A DNA stretch of 40,768 nucleotides from a virus, in IMG/VR virus record IMGVR_UViG_3300025684_000028, positions 1-40,768 of that record. One strand, given 5' to 3'. The first letter of the stretch is position 1. Each line of letters starts with the position of its first letter. Below, piece after piece: positions 1-6,586 of the stretch. The position numbers and the translations under genes are program-made. The notes under the pieces were generated by a model. The model was not told the DNA's origin. It searched no databases and worked only from the letters and a program-made list of their open reading frames with translations.

Positions 1-690
1 TATTGGGACCATGGATTCAAAGGACCAACCGGTCTTTGGTATATCGAAAACAGCCTTACATCTATTGGTCAACCTGATCCAGTTGGTGAACTCAACTCAC
101 GGCTCTGGAATTCTGGTATCGAATCAGATAAAGACAAAGCACGAGACCAAAAGCGTCGACTACACTACGTAGCAAACGTATTAGTAGTATCAGATCCATC
201 AAATCCAGATAATGAAGGTAAAGTATTCCTTTATAAGTTTGGTAAGAAAATCTTTGATAAGATTATGGATCTAATGCAACCATCATTTGCTGATGAAAAA
301 GCTGTTAATCCTTTTGATTTTTGGGAAGGTGCAGACTTTAAACTTAAAATTCGTAATGTAGAAGGTTATCGTAACTACGATAAGTCTGAATTTGGTTCTC
401 CTGAAGCACTATATGGCGCTGATGAACCTAAACTCGAGCAAGTGTATAATAACCTACACAATCTTTCTGAGTTTACTGATCCTAAGAACTATAAGACATA
501 TGATGAGCTTAAGACTAAATTGTCTCGTGTCTTAGGTGAAGAAATGGCTGGTGGTGCACCAACTGTACAACAAATGGTTCAAGTAAATGAACCAGCACCA
601 GCACCAGTAATGCCATCGGCTGAACAAGTAGTTGCAGACGATGATGACGACACTATGTCGTACTTTGCAAAGTTAGCTAATGAGTCTTAA
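1..690 (+). CDS. 32: Single-stranded DNA-binding protein gp32, 3' part
   Basis: The frame is open from base 1 and ends in TAA at 690, giving the last 229 residues of a T4 gp32-type protein that coats ssDNA during replication, recombination and repair. The blocks VLVVSDPSNPDNEGKVF and YKFGKKIFDKI match the gp32 core, followed by FWEGADFKLKI and NLSEFTDPKNYKTYDEL. The C-terminus has the expected acidic tail (DDDDD near the end), used in T4 to recruit replication proteins. The segment aligning with the T4 zinc-binding CPVC reads DPVGE, and no cysteine occurs in the visible part. The true start lies upstream of the window. The 3' end overlaps the convergent minus-strand gene by 4 nt. Identification is by recalled similarity and is firm. 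Confidence 0.93.
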   Translation, partial: YWDHGFKGPTGLWYIENSLTSIGQPDPVGELNSRLWNSGIESDKDKARDQKRRLHYVANVLVVSDPSNPDNEGKVFLYKFGKKIFDKIMDLMQPSFADEKAVNPFDFWEGADFKLKIRNVEGYRNYDKSEFGSPEALYGADEPKLEQVYNNLHNLSEFTDPKNYKTYDELKTKLSRVLGEEMAGGAPTVQQMVQVNEPAPAPVMPSAEQVVADDDDDTMSYFAKLANES

Positions 691-2279
691 GCTCCAGCTA
701 ACATAGGATCACTATAATCCATAGCTGAAGGGGTGGTACTTATCAATGGTGTAGAGCTCGAACTAGAACTAGTATTAGTTGTTGGAGCCACCACCATGGT
801 ATTACCACCCTTTCCACTATCTAAAGCTGCTCTTTCGGCTTTTAATTCTTCTAATCTTCTACTTGCATCTTGAGATTTTGAAGCAGCTGCAAGTTGCTTA
901 TCTCTAAGATAATTATCTTTTTCAGCCCCGGTTAATTCTTTACCATCTACTATTACTTTACCACTACCCATGCGTCTTACTTGAGCAGCTGATTGTCTAG
1001 CATTTGTGTCATCAGCTCGAGCTTGCTCAATTTCAGCATCTAAAGCTTTTCTTTCTTGGACGTTAGTATCAAATTTAAAGCTTCGGATCTTATCTCCAAT
1101 GCCGCCACCAACCAATGGAATGTTTTCAATAGCTGTTGCAGCTAATTCAATAATACCATTAATAACATTTTTAAATATATCAAAAATTGAATCAATTGCT
1201 CTTGAAATAAAGTCTTGTACACTAAATCCTTTTAATGCATCTGCTGTGTCGTCAAATCCGAACTTTTTAAGTACCCAAGCCATAACGTCTTTGAGGAGAT
1301 CTAATGGAGCACCGATGACACCATTGATTAATCCCGTAATGGCACCTTGAATTGCACCAATGAAACCTTCATCTTCAAATCCACTAATAGCACCTTTAAC
1401 TGTATCCCACACGGTCATGATTAGAGTAATTGGATAGAATAATCTACCAATGATTCTACCAATTGAGCTAAGAGATTTCATAAGAGCTGAGCCTTCATCA
1501 AAGACTGAAAAGGCGGTTTTAATCATATCACCGGCTTTACCAGCGGCATCCATCACAAAATCAAATGGTGCTCTAACTTTAGCTATAATTTTGGATAATA
1601 AAGATCCACCATCTTCGCCACCCTGGAAGATAGATTTAAACGGCTTGATAGCGTCATCAATTAATCCTTCAAATGGGAATCTAAATGGAGCAGTAATCAT
1701 TCTAAAAAATTTAGCAATTCTACCGTCAGGATTTGTAAATAAATCTTTTACTGGTTTTAATAAATCATCCATAAATTTAAGAGCATCATCAAAAATAACA
1801 AATGATCTAACTTTAAGATCTTCAATAATTAAAGCAAGAGTTCCGGCTTTCGAAGAAAAGAATGCACGAATTGGTTTAAACAAATCTGTAAGAGCTTCAG
1901 CTACTCTTGTTTTGAGATTAGAAGTCATACCTCTAATATTTTTGAGAAGATCATCTAGTCTAAATAACTTAGCATATGCTTTTAAGGAATCGGAAATACC
2001 AGCCAAGATCCCACCAGCCAAAGCAGCGATGCCGGCAATGATTTTTCCATAACCAATATCTCCCTTTGGAGCTGATGCAGGAGCACCGGCCGCGGCAGTT
2101 TCATCTTTCCTTTCGCGCATCATTTCCAGCATATCCATTTGCTGGTTTTTAAGCATATCTAAGAAAGACTTAAATTTTATATTTAGCTTTTCGAGTTCAA
2201 GCGCAACTAGGACGTGACCCTCCATATTTTGCTTATTATTCTCTTTTAGCTGCTCAGCTACTTGTACTAAATTTGACAT
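687..2279 (-). CDS. Probable tail tape-measure protein (gp29-position)
   Basis: A 530-aa protein rich in Ala, Lys and Ile and predicted largely helical. An N-terminal coiled-coil-like stretch (about residues 10-60) is followed by a glycine/alanine hydrophobic segment (about 77-98, IIAGIAALAGGILAGI) and further hydrophobic helices, a pattern typical of tape-measure proteins. The tail is Ser/Thr-rich and flexible. It is the last gene of the minus-strand operon and starts at a TAATG overlap with the gp51-like frame, directly after a putative frameshifted tail-assembly chaperone. That is the classic position of a tape-measure gene. T4 gp29 is 590 aa. At about 1.5 angstrom per residue, 530 aa would correspond to a tail tube of roughly 80 nm. 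I do not recognise a direct gp29 sequence match, so the call rests on position and character. Confidence 0.6.
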   Translation of the reverse strand: MSNLVQVAEQLKENNKQNMEGHVLVALELEKLNIKFKSFLDMLKNQQMDMLEMMRERKDETAAAGAPASAPKGDIGYGKIIAGIAALAGGILAGISDSLKAYAKLFRLDDLLKNIRGMTSNLKTRVAEALTDLFKPIRAFFSSKAGTLALIIEDLKVRSFVIFDDALKFMDDLLKPVKDLFTNPDGRIAKFFRMITAPFRFPFEGLIDDAIKPFKSIFQGGEDGGSLLSKIIAKVRAPFDFVMDAAGKAGDMIKTAFSVFDEGSALMKSLSSIGRIIGRLFYPITLIMTVWDTVKGAISGFEDEGFIGAIQGAITGLINGVIGAPLDLLKDVMAWVLKKFGFDDTADALKGFSVQDFISRAIDSIFDIFKNVINGIIELAATAIENIPLVGGGIGDKIRSFKFDTNVQERKALDAEIEQARADDTNARQSAAQVRRMGSGKVIVDGKELTGAEKDNYLRDKQLAAASKSQDASRRLEELKAERAALDSGKGGNTMVVAPTTNTSSSSSSTPLISTTPSAMDYSDPMLAGA

Positions 2280-2461
2280 TACCTATTTTGCTCTTGTCTC
2301 TGTTTTTCTTCCTTTAAGTAGTTCATTAAGAGAGTAATATAGATCTCTCTTTCCCATGGTATCATTCCCTCTATCTCAGTCAGTCCCCAGTGCCAATGTG
2401 TTATCAAATTAAAATTCATTTGATAATAATTTTCAAGACTCTCATGAGATAGAGCTATGAT
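2279..2461 (-). CDS. 51: gp51-like domain, probably made by -1 frameshift from gp26
   Basis: This frame is open from just inside the end of the gp26-like gene (ATC ATA GCT CTA...) to a TAA at 2281-2279 that overlaps the next ATG. It has no ATG, GTG or TTG near its beginning. The first ATG is at 2419 and would give only 46 aa, starting inside the ENYYQMNFNLI block. Read from the frameshift site it adds 60 residues to gp26, for a fusion of about 293 aa. The sequence WGLTEIEGMIPWEREIYITL followed by a charged helix resembles cyanophage gp51 proteins and also the second domain of frameshifted tail-assembly chaperones. Whether it is made only as a fusion, only from ATG 2419, or both cannot be settled from sequence. 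Confidence 0.72.
   Translation of the reverse strand: MIALSHESLENYYQMNFNLITHWHWGLTEIEGMIPWEREIYITLLMNYLKEEKQRQEQNR
2401..2426 (-). other. Hairpin over the only ATG of the gp51-like frame
   Basis: On the minus strand TTATCAAAT (2426-2418) and ATTTGATAA (2409-2401) form a perfect 9-bp inverted repeat with an 8-nt loop. The ATG at 2419-2417 lies across the 5' arm and loop, so the structure would hide this start. It is AT-rich and therefore modest in stability. Confidence 0.5.
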
Positions 2462-3159
2462 AAAAAATTTGCTACTCCCTCAACATGAATATTATTTTCT
2501 TGACTGCATGAGCTACAGTTGAATTTAACATCATGTTCTAGTTTTGGAATACTATCAATAAAAGTTTTAATATGCTCGAATTGTTCGGTGCTCATTGATT
2601 CTAAAAAGTTTTGTAATTCTTCTTCACTTGTATCTTTTACATCAATACGTTCTTCTTCGGTATTAATAGATTTAATGCAGGCTCTTACTAAAGCAAAAGC
2701 TGCGTCAGCACTACCATCAGTTAAATCTGTTTCTAATATTTTACTAAATGCCGGATAGTCTACTGAAATTGTAATATCATCTGTTAAGGTAATTACCTTA
2801 TTCACTTCTGGCATTTCAATTTTAATCTCATCTAAATTGATATATACATCATTGCGCTCTTCACAATTTGAGCATGGTAAAATAATTTTAGATGATTCAC
2901 CAACAGATTTAGATCTTAATTGTAAAAACATATATTCAACATCAAATGTCGTAAGTTTATTTGCATCAAAGTCATCATCAACGCATGACTTAATAGTATC
3001 AACCAATGCTTTAAAAACGATTTTATTATCACCGCTCTCAGCCGCAATCATTAGGTTCTTTTCTTCCTTTACAAGGAAAGGTCTATAACGCACGCTTTTA
3101 CCGATTGATGGAATTACCATCTCATATTTTGGTGCATTATTTAGTTTTGGTAAAGCCAT
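2455..3159 (-). CDS. 26: gp26-like baseplate hub / tail-assembly chaperone protein
   Basis: A 234-aa protein of the T4 gp26 / 'T4 baseplate' family (T4 gp26 is 208 aa). The N-terminal block YRPFLVKEEKNLMIAAESGD is characteristic. Two CxxC pairs, C96/C99 and C215/C218, flank the centre and look like the two halves of a zinc ribbon. The gene follows the tube-family gene after a 15-nt gap. It ends in TTT TTA TCA TAG, where a -1 shift would fuse it to the gp51-like domain, so two products are likely: 234 aa and about 293 aa. By analogy with lambda G/GT, such pairs bind the tape-measure protein before tube polymerisation. The family call is strong and the chaperone role is inference. Confidence 0.82.
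   Translation of the reverse strand: MALPKLNNAPKYEMVIPSIGKSVRYRPFLVKEEKNLMIAAESGDNKIVFKALVDTIKSCVDDDFDANKLTTFDVEYMFLQLRSKSVGESSKIILPCSNCEERNDVYINLDEIKIEMPEVNKVITLTDDITISVDYPAFSKILETDLTDGSADAAFALVRACIKSINTEEERIDVKDTSEEELQNFLESMSTEQFEHIKTFIDSIPKLEHDVKFNCSSCSQENNIHVEGVANFLS
2461..2467 (-). promoter_or_regulatory. Putative -1 ribosomal frameshift site T TTT TTA
   Basis: In the gp26 reading frame the codons run GCA AAT TTT TTA TCA TAG. The heptamer T TTT TTA (2467-2461) has the X XXY YYZ form in the zero frame and is one of the best known -1 slippery sequences. The gp26 stop lies one codon later, and the -1 frame stays open to the next gene. The same run also gives an overlapping weaker heptamer A AAT TTT. 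Confidence 0.65.
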
Positions 3160-3174
3160 TTAGTATATACTCCA

Positions 3175-3786
3175 TTAAAAATTAAAAGAAACTGAAAGTT
3201 GACCCGCGGGTATTTTTTTCCAGTTAGTATAAGATAGTTGTACAGAAGTCTCTACAAATCCATCTTGTTCATTATTAAACTCAATTGAATTAATAGTTGT
3301 TGGGAATGCATTCGTCAATTCAACAGAATACATTGATAGTCCTAGATTTAAAAATGGTACTCGTTGTGTAGGTAACGGAATTGGCGAACCCAATTGATGG
3401 ATAATAATTCTTTTCTGATATTCACTTTTATATCCAGCAGTTTGTCCATCTTCATCTAAAATAAGTTCACGCCATTTATCAAAATAGTTTCGAATAGGAT
3501 ATACAGCAGTTTCCATAAATGTTAAAGTAACATCATCAACTGCGTATCCATATGCAATCTTTTCGAGTTCCATACCAACACGACGTTCATGCGTAAGAAT
3601 TTGTTTTCCAGGCAATGAAGCTGTGCGACATAGAATATTTTGGTTCCTTGATCCTAAGGCTCCACCAATTGCTCCTAAAATCCCGCGGCCCTGTTCAAGT
3701 TGTGGAAGTTGGACCATAAAATTATTAGGTCTAGCTAAACCACCGCCGAATGTTATTGAAGCTTTTAGTTCTGAAATTGTACTCAT
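3175..3786 (-). CDS. Tail-tube-family protein, gp54/gp19-like
   Basis: A 203-aa protein resembling the T4 gp19/gp54 tube fold. It has an N-terminal strand FMVQLPQ after a Gly-rich start, a LCRTASLPGK block typical of tube proteins (probable P-G-K loop), then DDVTLTFMET and YPIRNYFDKWRELI, and ends in amphipathic strands (ETSVQLSYTNWKKI). The major tube gp19 normally sits beside the sheath gene, and this one sits among baseplate genes, so the tube initiator gp54 is the better assignment. T4 gp54 is longer (320 aa). The start overlaps the upstream stop as ATGA. Its partners would be the gp48 cap and the hub. Confidence 0.62.
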   Translation of the reverse strand: MSTISELKASITFGGGLARPNNFMVQLPQLEQGRGILGAIGGALGSRNQNILCRTASLPGKQILTHERRVGMELEKIAYGYAVDDVTLTFMETAVYPIRNYFDKWRELILDEDGQTAGYKSEYQKRIIIHQLGSPIPLPTQRVPFLNLGLSMYSVELTNAFPTTINSIEFNNEQDGFVETSVQLSYTNWKKIPAGQLSVSFNF

Positions 3787-4349
3787 TTCATTTTCTTCCT
3801 AGAATCTCTATATACTGTTGATGATCCAGCTTTATTCCAATCTGCCATCGGTAAGAATGTAGCAATTTCCCATTCTGGTTTTTCTACTTCAGCAAATCTA
3901 CTTTTAACATGTGAAAACAAATATCTTTTCATAGCTGGAGCAACGAATCTTTGTGGCACCTTTCCACCAGAACCAAGTACAGCATCTAACACCTTCGCTC
4001 GTGCAGCTGGTGGAAGATAGTGTAGGTTAATACCATAGAATCCACCAGGAGCAGGACCCATCATTATAATCAAAGGAAACCCATCGTAATATGGTAATGT
4101 TTTCTTTCCCTTTGGATCATAGAAGAACATATACATTCTTCCAACTGGACCACTTATATTTGTTTTTGGTGTTCTAACTGGTTTTAATAATTCATCCTCA
4201 AATACTTTGTTTCTGTTTTTCATGACTCTTCCACGAAACATTTGTCTCGCTTTGTCTTGAAACCAGCGTATAGATTCTTTAGTCCGTGGGGTAATACCCG
4301 CACGAAATGCTTCGAATTCTAATTCTTTAAATAAACTTTCTTGTGCCAT
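3783..4349 (-). CDS. Conserved T4-like phage protein; possibly gp2-type DNA end protector
   Basis: A 188-aa basic protein. The visible hallmark is GRMYMFFYDPKGKKTLPYYD, then FPLIIMM and GFYGINLHYLPPAARAKVL. I recall similar blocks in T4-like marine phages but cannot attach a firm function. In T4, gene 2 (DNA end protector) lies beside gene 4, and here gp4 is two genes upstream, so gp2 is a tentative possibility. An exact TATAAATA lies 5 nt before the ATG, which would make a transcript with no leader. The next methionine is residue 37, after conserved-looking sequence, so this start is preferred. It overlaps the tube-family gene by ATGA. Confidence 0.55.
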   Translation of the reverse strand: MAQESLFKELEFEAFRAGITPRTKESIRWFQDKARQMFRGRVMKNRNKVFEDELLKPVRTPKTNISGPVGRMYMFFYDPKGKKTLPYYDGFPLIIMMGPAPGGFYGINLHYLPPAARAKVLDAVLGSGGKVPQRFVAPAMKRYLFSHVKSRFAEVEKPEWEIATFLPMADWNKAGSSTVYRDSRKKMK

Positions 4350-4353
4350 AATG

Positions 4354-5073
4354 TTATTTATATGTATTCAGCTGTAATTTATTCCAAGTATCTTCCCAAC
4401 CTTCTACCGATATTGCCCATCCGAGATCATTGTCCATAATAGCCTTTTTTAATGTATGATCATTGCCACCTGGTTCCATTTTATCTCCAAAGAACCATAA
4501 TACATCTGAGTGCTCAAAGTCGTCAATAATTTGTGCTTTATCTTTTCCCACAGGATAGATATCCAATCCTGTTTCACCAGCAACAGTAGCATTTAACTCT
4601 GGAAATAATATATTAAATTTTTCAGAGATCCATTGCCGCTCAAGTTTATGTTCATCCCATTCAACATACATTGCTCGTTCTTCGATTGAAGCTTTACGAC
4701 CAACAATACTATAATTTAGCATTCCGGTTCTTTGTTCGAAATGATTTCCAGTTTTTTTATAAAATTTACTTGAAATAAGTTGTAGGTCTAACCAGTTATA
4801 CGCTGCTTCTGCTTTTGGCAATGCCCAGTTACTTTCTCGTATGCATACATTTTTTTTAAATACTTGATTACCACTACATTGATAAGCTGTTTCAAAACAG
4901 TCATATAAGTCTTCACCTATTTGTTCTACAGTTTTAGGTTTATCGCTTCCAGTTACCAAATAACATTTATTATTCTTGGCAAAATCCATCAACCATTCTT
5001 TAAACGCATTATTAATAATTCCTCTACTAGGAGTAAGAGTTCCATCAACATCAAATACGTAACAGTTTCTCAT
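4354..5073 (-). CDS. Phosphomannomutase, eukaryotic-type HAD superfamily
   Basis: A 239-aa protein matching the eukaryotic PMM family (usually about 246 aa), which interconverts mannose-6-phosphate and mannose-1-phosphate. HAD motif I is FDVDGTLTPSRG, with the D8 nucleophile and D10 acid. Motif II is VTGSD (40-44). The cap domain carries QRTGMLNYSIVGRK (114-127), the sugar-phosphate-binding signature. IYPVGKDKAQI supplies K177, and FFGDKMEPGGND (194-205) is motif IV. All key residues appear intact, so it should be active. It sits between gp4 and virion genes with an ATGA overlap at its start, so it is co-transcribed with structural genes. The product feeds GDP-mannose and hence glycan or lipid synthesis. 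It is an auxiliary metabolic gene absent from T4. Confidence 0.88.
   Translation of the reverse strand: MRNCYVFDVDGTLTPSRGIINNAFKEWLMDFAKNNKCYLVTGSDKPKTVEQIGEDLYDCFETAYQCSGNQVFKKNVCIRESNWALPKAEAAYNWLDLQLISSKFYKKTGNHFEQRTGMLNYSIVGRKASIEERAMYVEWDEHKLERQWISEKFNILFPELNATVAGETGLDIYPVGKDKAQIIDDFEHSDVLWFFGDKMEPGGNDHTLKKAIMDNDLGWAISVEGWEDTWNKLQLNTYK
4355..4362 (-). promoter_or_regulatory. Late promoter TATAAATA abutting a start codon
   Basis: Exact T4 late box on the minus strand, followed by 5 nt and then ATG at 4349. With the usual T4 geometry (box at -13 to -6) the start site falls on the A of the ATG. Confidence 0.65.
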
Positions 5074-5567
5074 TTGGGTTTCTTCCTTTTATATGGCTTA
5101 AGTGGTTTAAGTTTACCAGGGATTTTTTTCAAAGGTTTGGTCATAATACCCATTGAGTATAAAGTTTCTTCTGTCCAAATTTGAAATTCCCACTTTCTAT
5201 CTTTACAAAACGAAGCGGCCGCTTCCCATTTATTCATGTTTTTCACATAAGTTAACGCTTCGGTGATATATTTTTTTGTTCGTCTTTCTCCGGTTGGAGG
5301 TTTGGTTTCTTTATTGGGTTTGATTTCGACGAGGATTGTTTGGTTTTCCAAGATGATTTTGAGATCTGGGAAATAGCGGTGATAGCGTTTGTCAGCTTCA
5401 TAATAATACGGTATTACAATTTCTTCGGATGACCATTTTTTTACCTTTGGATTCATATCACACCATTTAAAGGTGTCTCGTTCCCAAAGAGATCTATATA
5501 TCACGTTAGTGTGATCTCCTTGGTACTTCTTAGGATTTAGTACTTGATAACGTCCAGAATATGCCAT
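5070..5567 (-). CDS. 4: Head completion protein gp4
   Basis: A 165-aa protein matching the T4 gp4/gp50 head completion family (T4 gp4 is about 150 aa), which acts on filled heads before tail joining. The blocks NPKKYQGD, IYRSLWERDTFKWCDMNP and VKKWSSEEIVIPY are typical. HRYFPDLK with D68 and LVEIK with E81 and K83 form a PD-(D/E)xK-like nuclease signature of the TnsA/resolvase type. The C-terminus is strongly basic (lysine- and proline-rich), suggesting DNA contact. It is the first gene of the minus-strand operon, with a near-consensus late box AATAAATA upstream. No clear Shine-Dalgarno precedes the ATG. Confidence 0.85.
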   Translation of the reverse strand: MAYSGRYQVLNPKKYQGDHTNVIYRSLWERDTFKWCDMNPKVKKWSSEEIVIPYYYEADKRYHRYFPDLKIILENQTILVEIKPNKETKPPTGERRTKKYITEALTYVKNMNKWEAAASFCKDRKWEFQIWTEETLYSMGIMTKPLKKIPGKLKPLKPYKRKKPK

Positions 5568-5575
5568 TTTTATCG

Positions 5576-5583
5576 TATAAATA
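5576..5583 (+). promoter_or_regulatory. Late promoter TATAAATA for the gp48 operon
   Basis: Exact T4 late -10 box, 37 nt before the gp48 ATG, inside the only divergent gap between the two baseplate operons. Recognition would need the phage gp55-type sigma factor. Confidence 0.75.
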
Positions 5584-5597
5584 TTGTTAGATTCTTT

Positions 5598-5605
5598 TAT
5601 TTATT
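5598..5605 (-). promoter_or_regulatory. Near-consensus late promoter AATAAATA for the gp4 operon
   Basis: One mismatch to TATAAATA on the minus strand, about 30 nt upstream of the gp4 ATG. It lies back to back with the + strand promoter in the same 53-nt gap. Confidence 0.45.
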
Positions 5606-5620
5606 ACAGGTTTAAAACAC

Positions 5621-6586
5621 ATGTCTAACAGCGGAGCTAACACCAATAAGCTTGGTAAGAAGTCGTCTGGTATTGCTCCGGGTAACTTCAAGTACCCAAT
5701 TAACAAAGATAATCAATATCAATCGAAGATTAGCTTTCAAGCAATTAAGGTATTACCGCCACAAATTGCGGTAAGATTTTCATCGTCAGAAACAGCATCT
5801 GAAGGAAGCGTTGGAAGAACACCAACACCAACAAGTGGAAAAGTAAATGGATTAAGAATCTACGAAATTTCAGGACAAAAGTGTGATTTGCACTTACCAG
5901 TTGCTTATCAGGTAAATGATGGGTTTGATTATTCAACAGCATCTCTTGGACTAGCTGGCGCTGGTTTAATGGCAGGTGCGAATGCCGGGCAATCAATTGC
6001 TGGCAGTGTTTTTGAATCATTGAAAGAAGGTGCGCAATCTGTATTTGATCTATTTGGATCTGGAGCAGTTTCGAGAGTGGCCGCTGTTCGTGGATCTCAG
6101 TCTATGCCAATTGGTGAAGGACTTAAGTCTGCAGTAAGTATTACTGCGCGTGCAACTATGAATCCAAATATTCGTACACAGTTTAATGGGCCATCAATTC
6201 GCGAATTTAACTTTGTATTTAAGTTTATTCCAAAGTCTCCAGAAGAATCTGTTGAAGTAAAAAATATTATTAAGTTTTTTAGATTCCATTCATATCCAGA
6301 CGAGATTGCTCCAAATATTGCATATGATTATCCAAACATGTTTAAGATTCGTTTATTATCAGAAGTTGGTGGTACCTTTAAAAATATTGGTACACCAATT
6401 AAACTATCTTATCTTAAAACAGTTTCAACATCATATAATAGCACATCAACAGTATTACATCGTGATGGTTCCCCAACAGAAATCGATTTAACTCTTACCT
6501 TTGCTGAGTATAAGCCACTCAATCGTGATGATGTTAGAAATGAAGACAATGACATCTTCTATAATTACGAAGGATATAAGGTATGA
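5621..6586 (+). CDS. 48: Baseplate tail tube cap gp48
   Basis: A 321-aa protein of the T4 tail-cap family (T4 gp48 is 364 aa), which sits on the hub and starts tube assembly with gp54. The N-terminal FKYPINKDNQYQSKISFQAI and the C-terminal half FNFVFKFIPKSPEESVEVKNI, then FFRFHSYPDEI, KLSYLKTVSTSYN and DGSPTEIDLTLTFAEY, are typical of marine homologues. The middle contains a Gly/Ala-rich hydrophobic stretch (about residues 108-130). It is the first gene of the + strand baseplate operon and overlaps the gp53 start by 4 nt. Only a weak Shine-Dalgarno (AGG) precedes the ATG. Confidence 0.85.
   Translation: MSNSGANTNKLGKKSSGIAPGNFKYPINKDNQYQSKISFQAIKVLPPQIAVRFSSSETASEGSVGRTPTPTSGKVNGLRIYEISGQKCDLHLPVAYQVNDGFDYSTASLGLAGAGLMAGANAGQSIAGSVFESLKEGAQSVFDLFGSGAVSRVAAVRGSQSMPIGEGLKSAVSITARATMNPNIRTQFNGPSIREFNFVFKFIPKSPEESVEVKNIIKFFRFHSYPDEIAPNIAYDYPNMFKIRLLSEVGGTFKNIGTPIKLSYLKTVSTSYNSTSTVLHRDGSPTEIDLTLTFAEYKPLNRDDVRNEDNDIFYNYEGYKV

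Noticed and set aside
1006-2052. Plus-strand open frames opposite the tape-measure candidate
   Set aside because: Their composition mirrors the minus-strand coding frame. They have no ribosome sites and lie opposite a gene that fits its operon by TAATG overlap.
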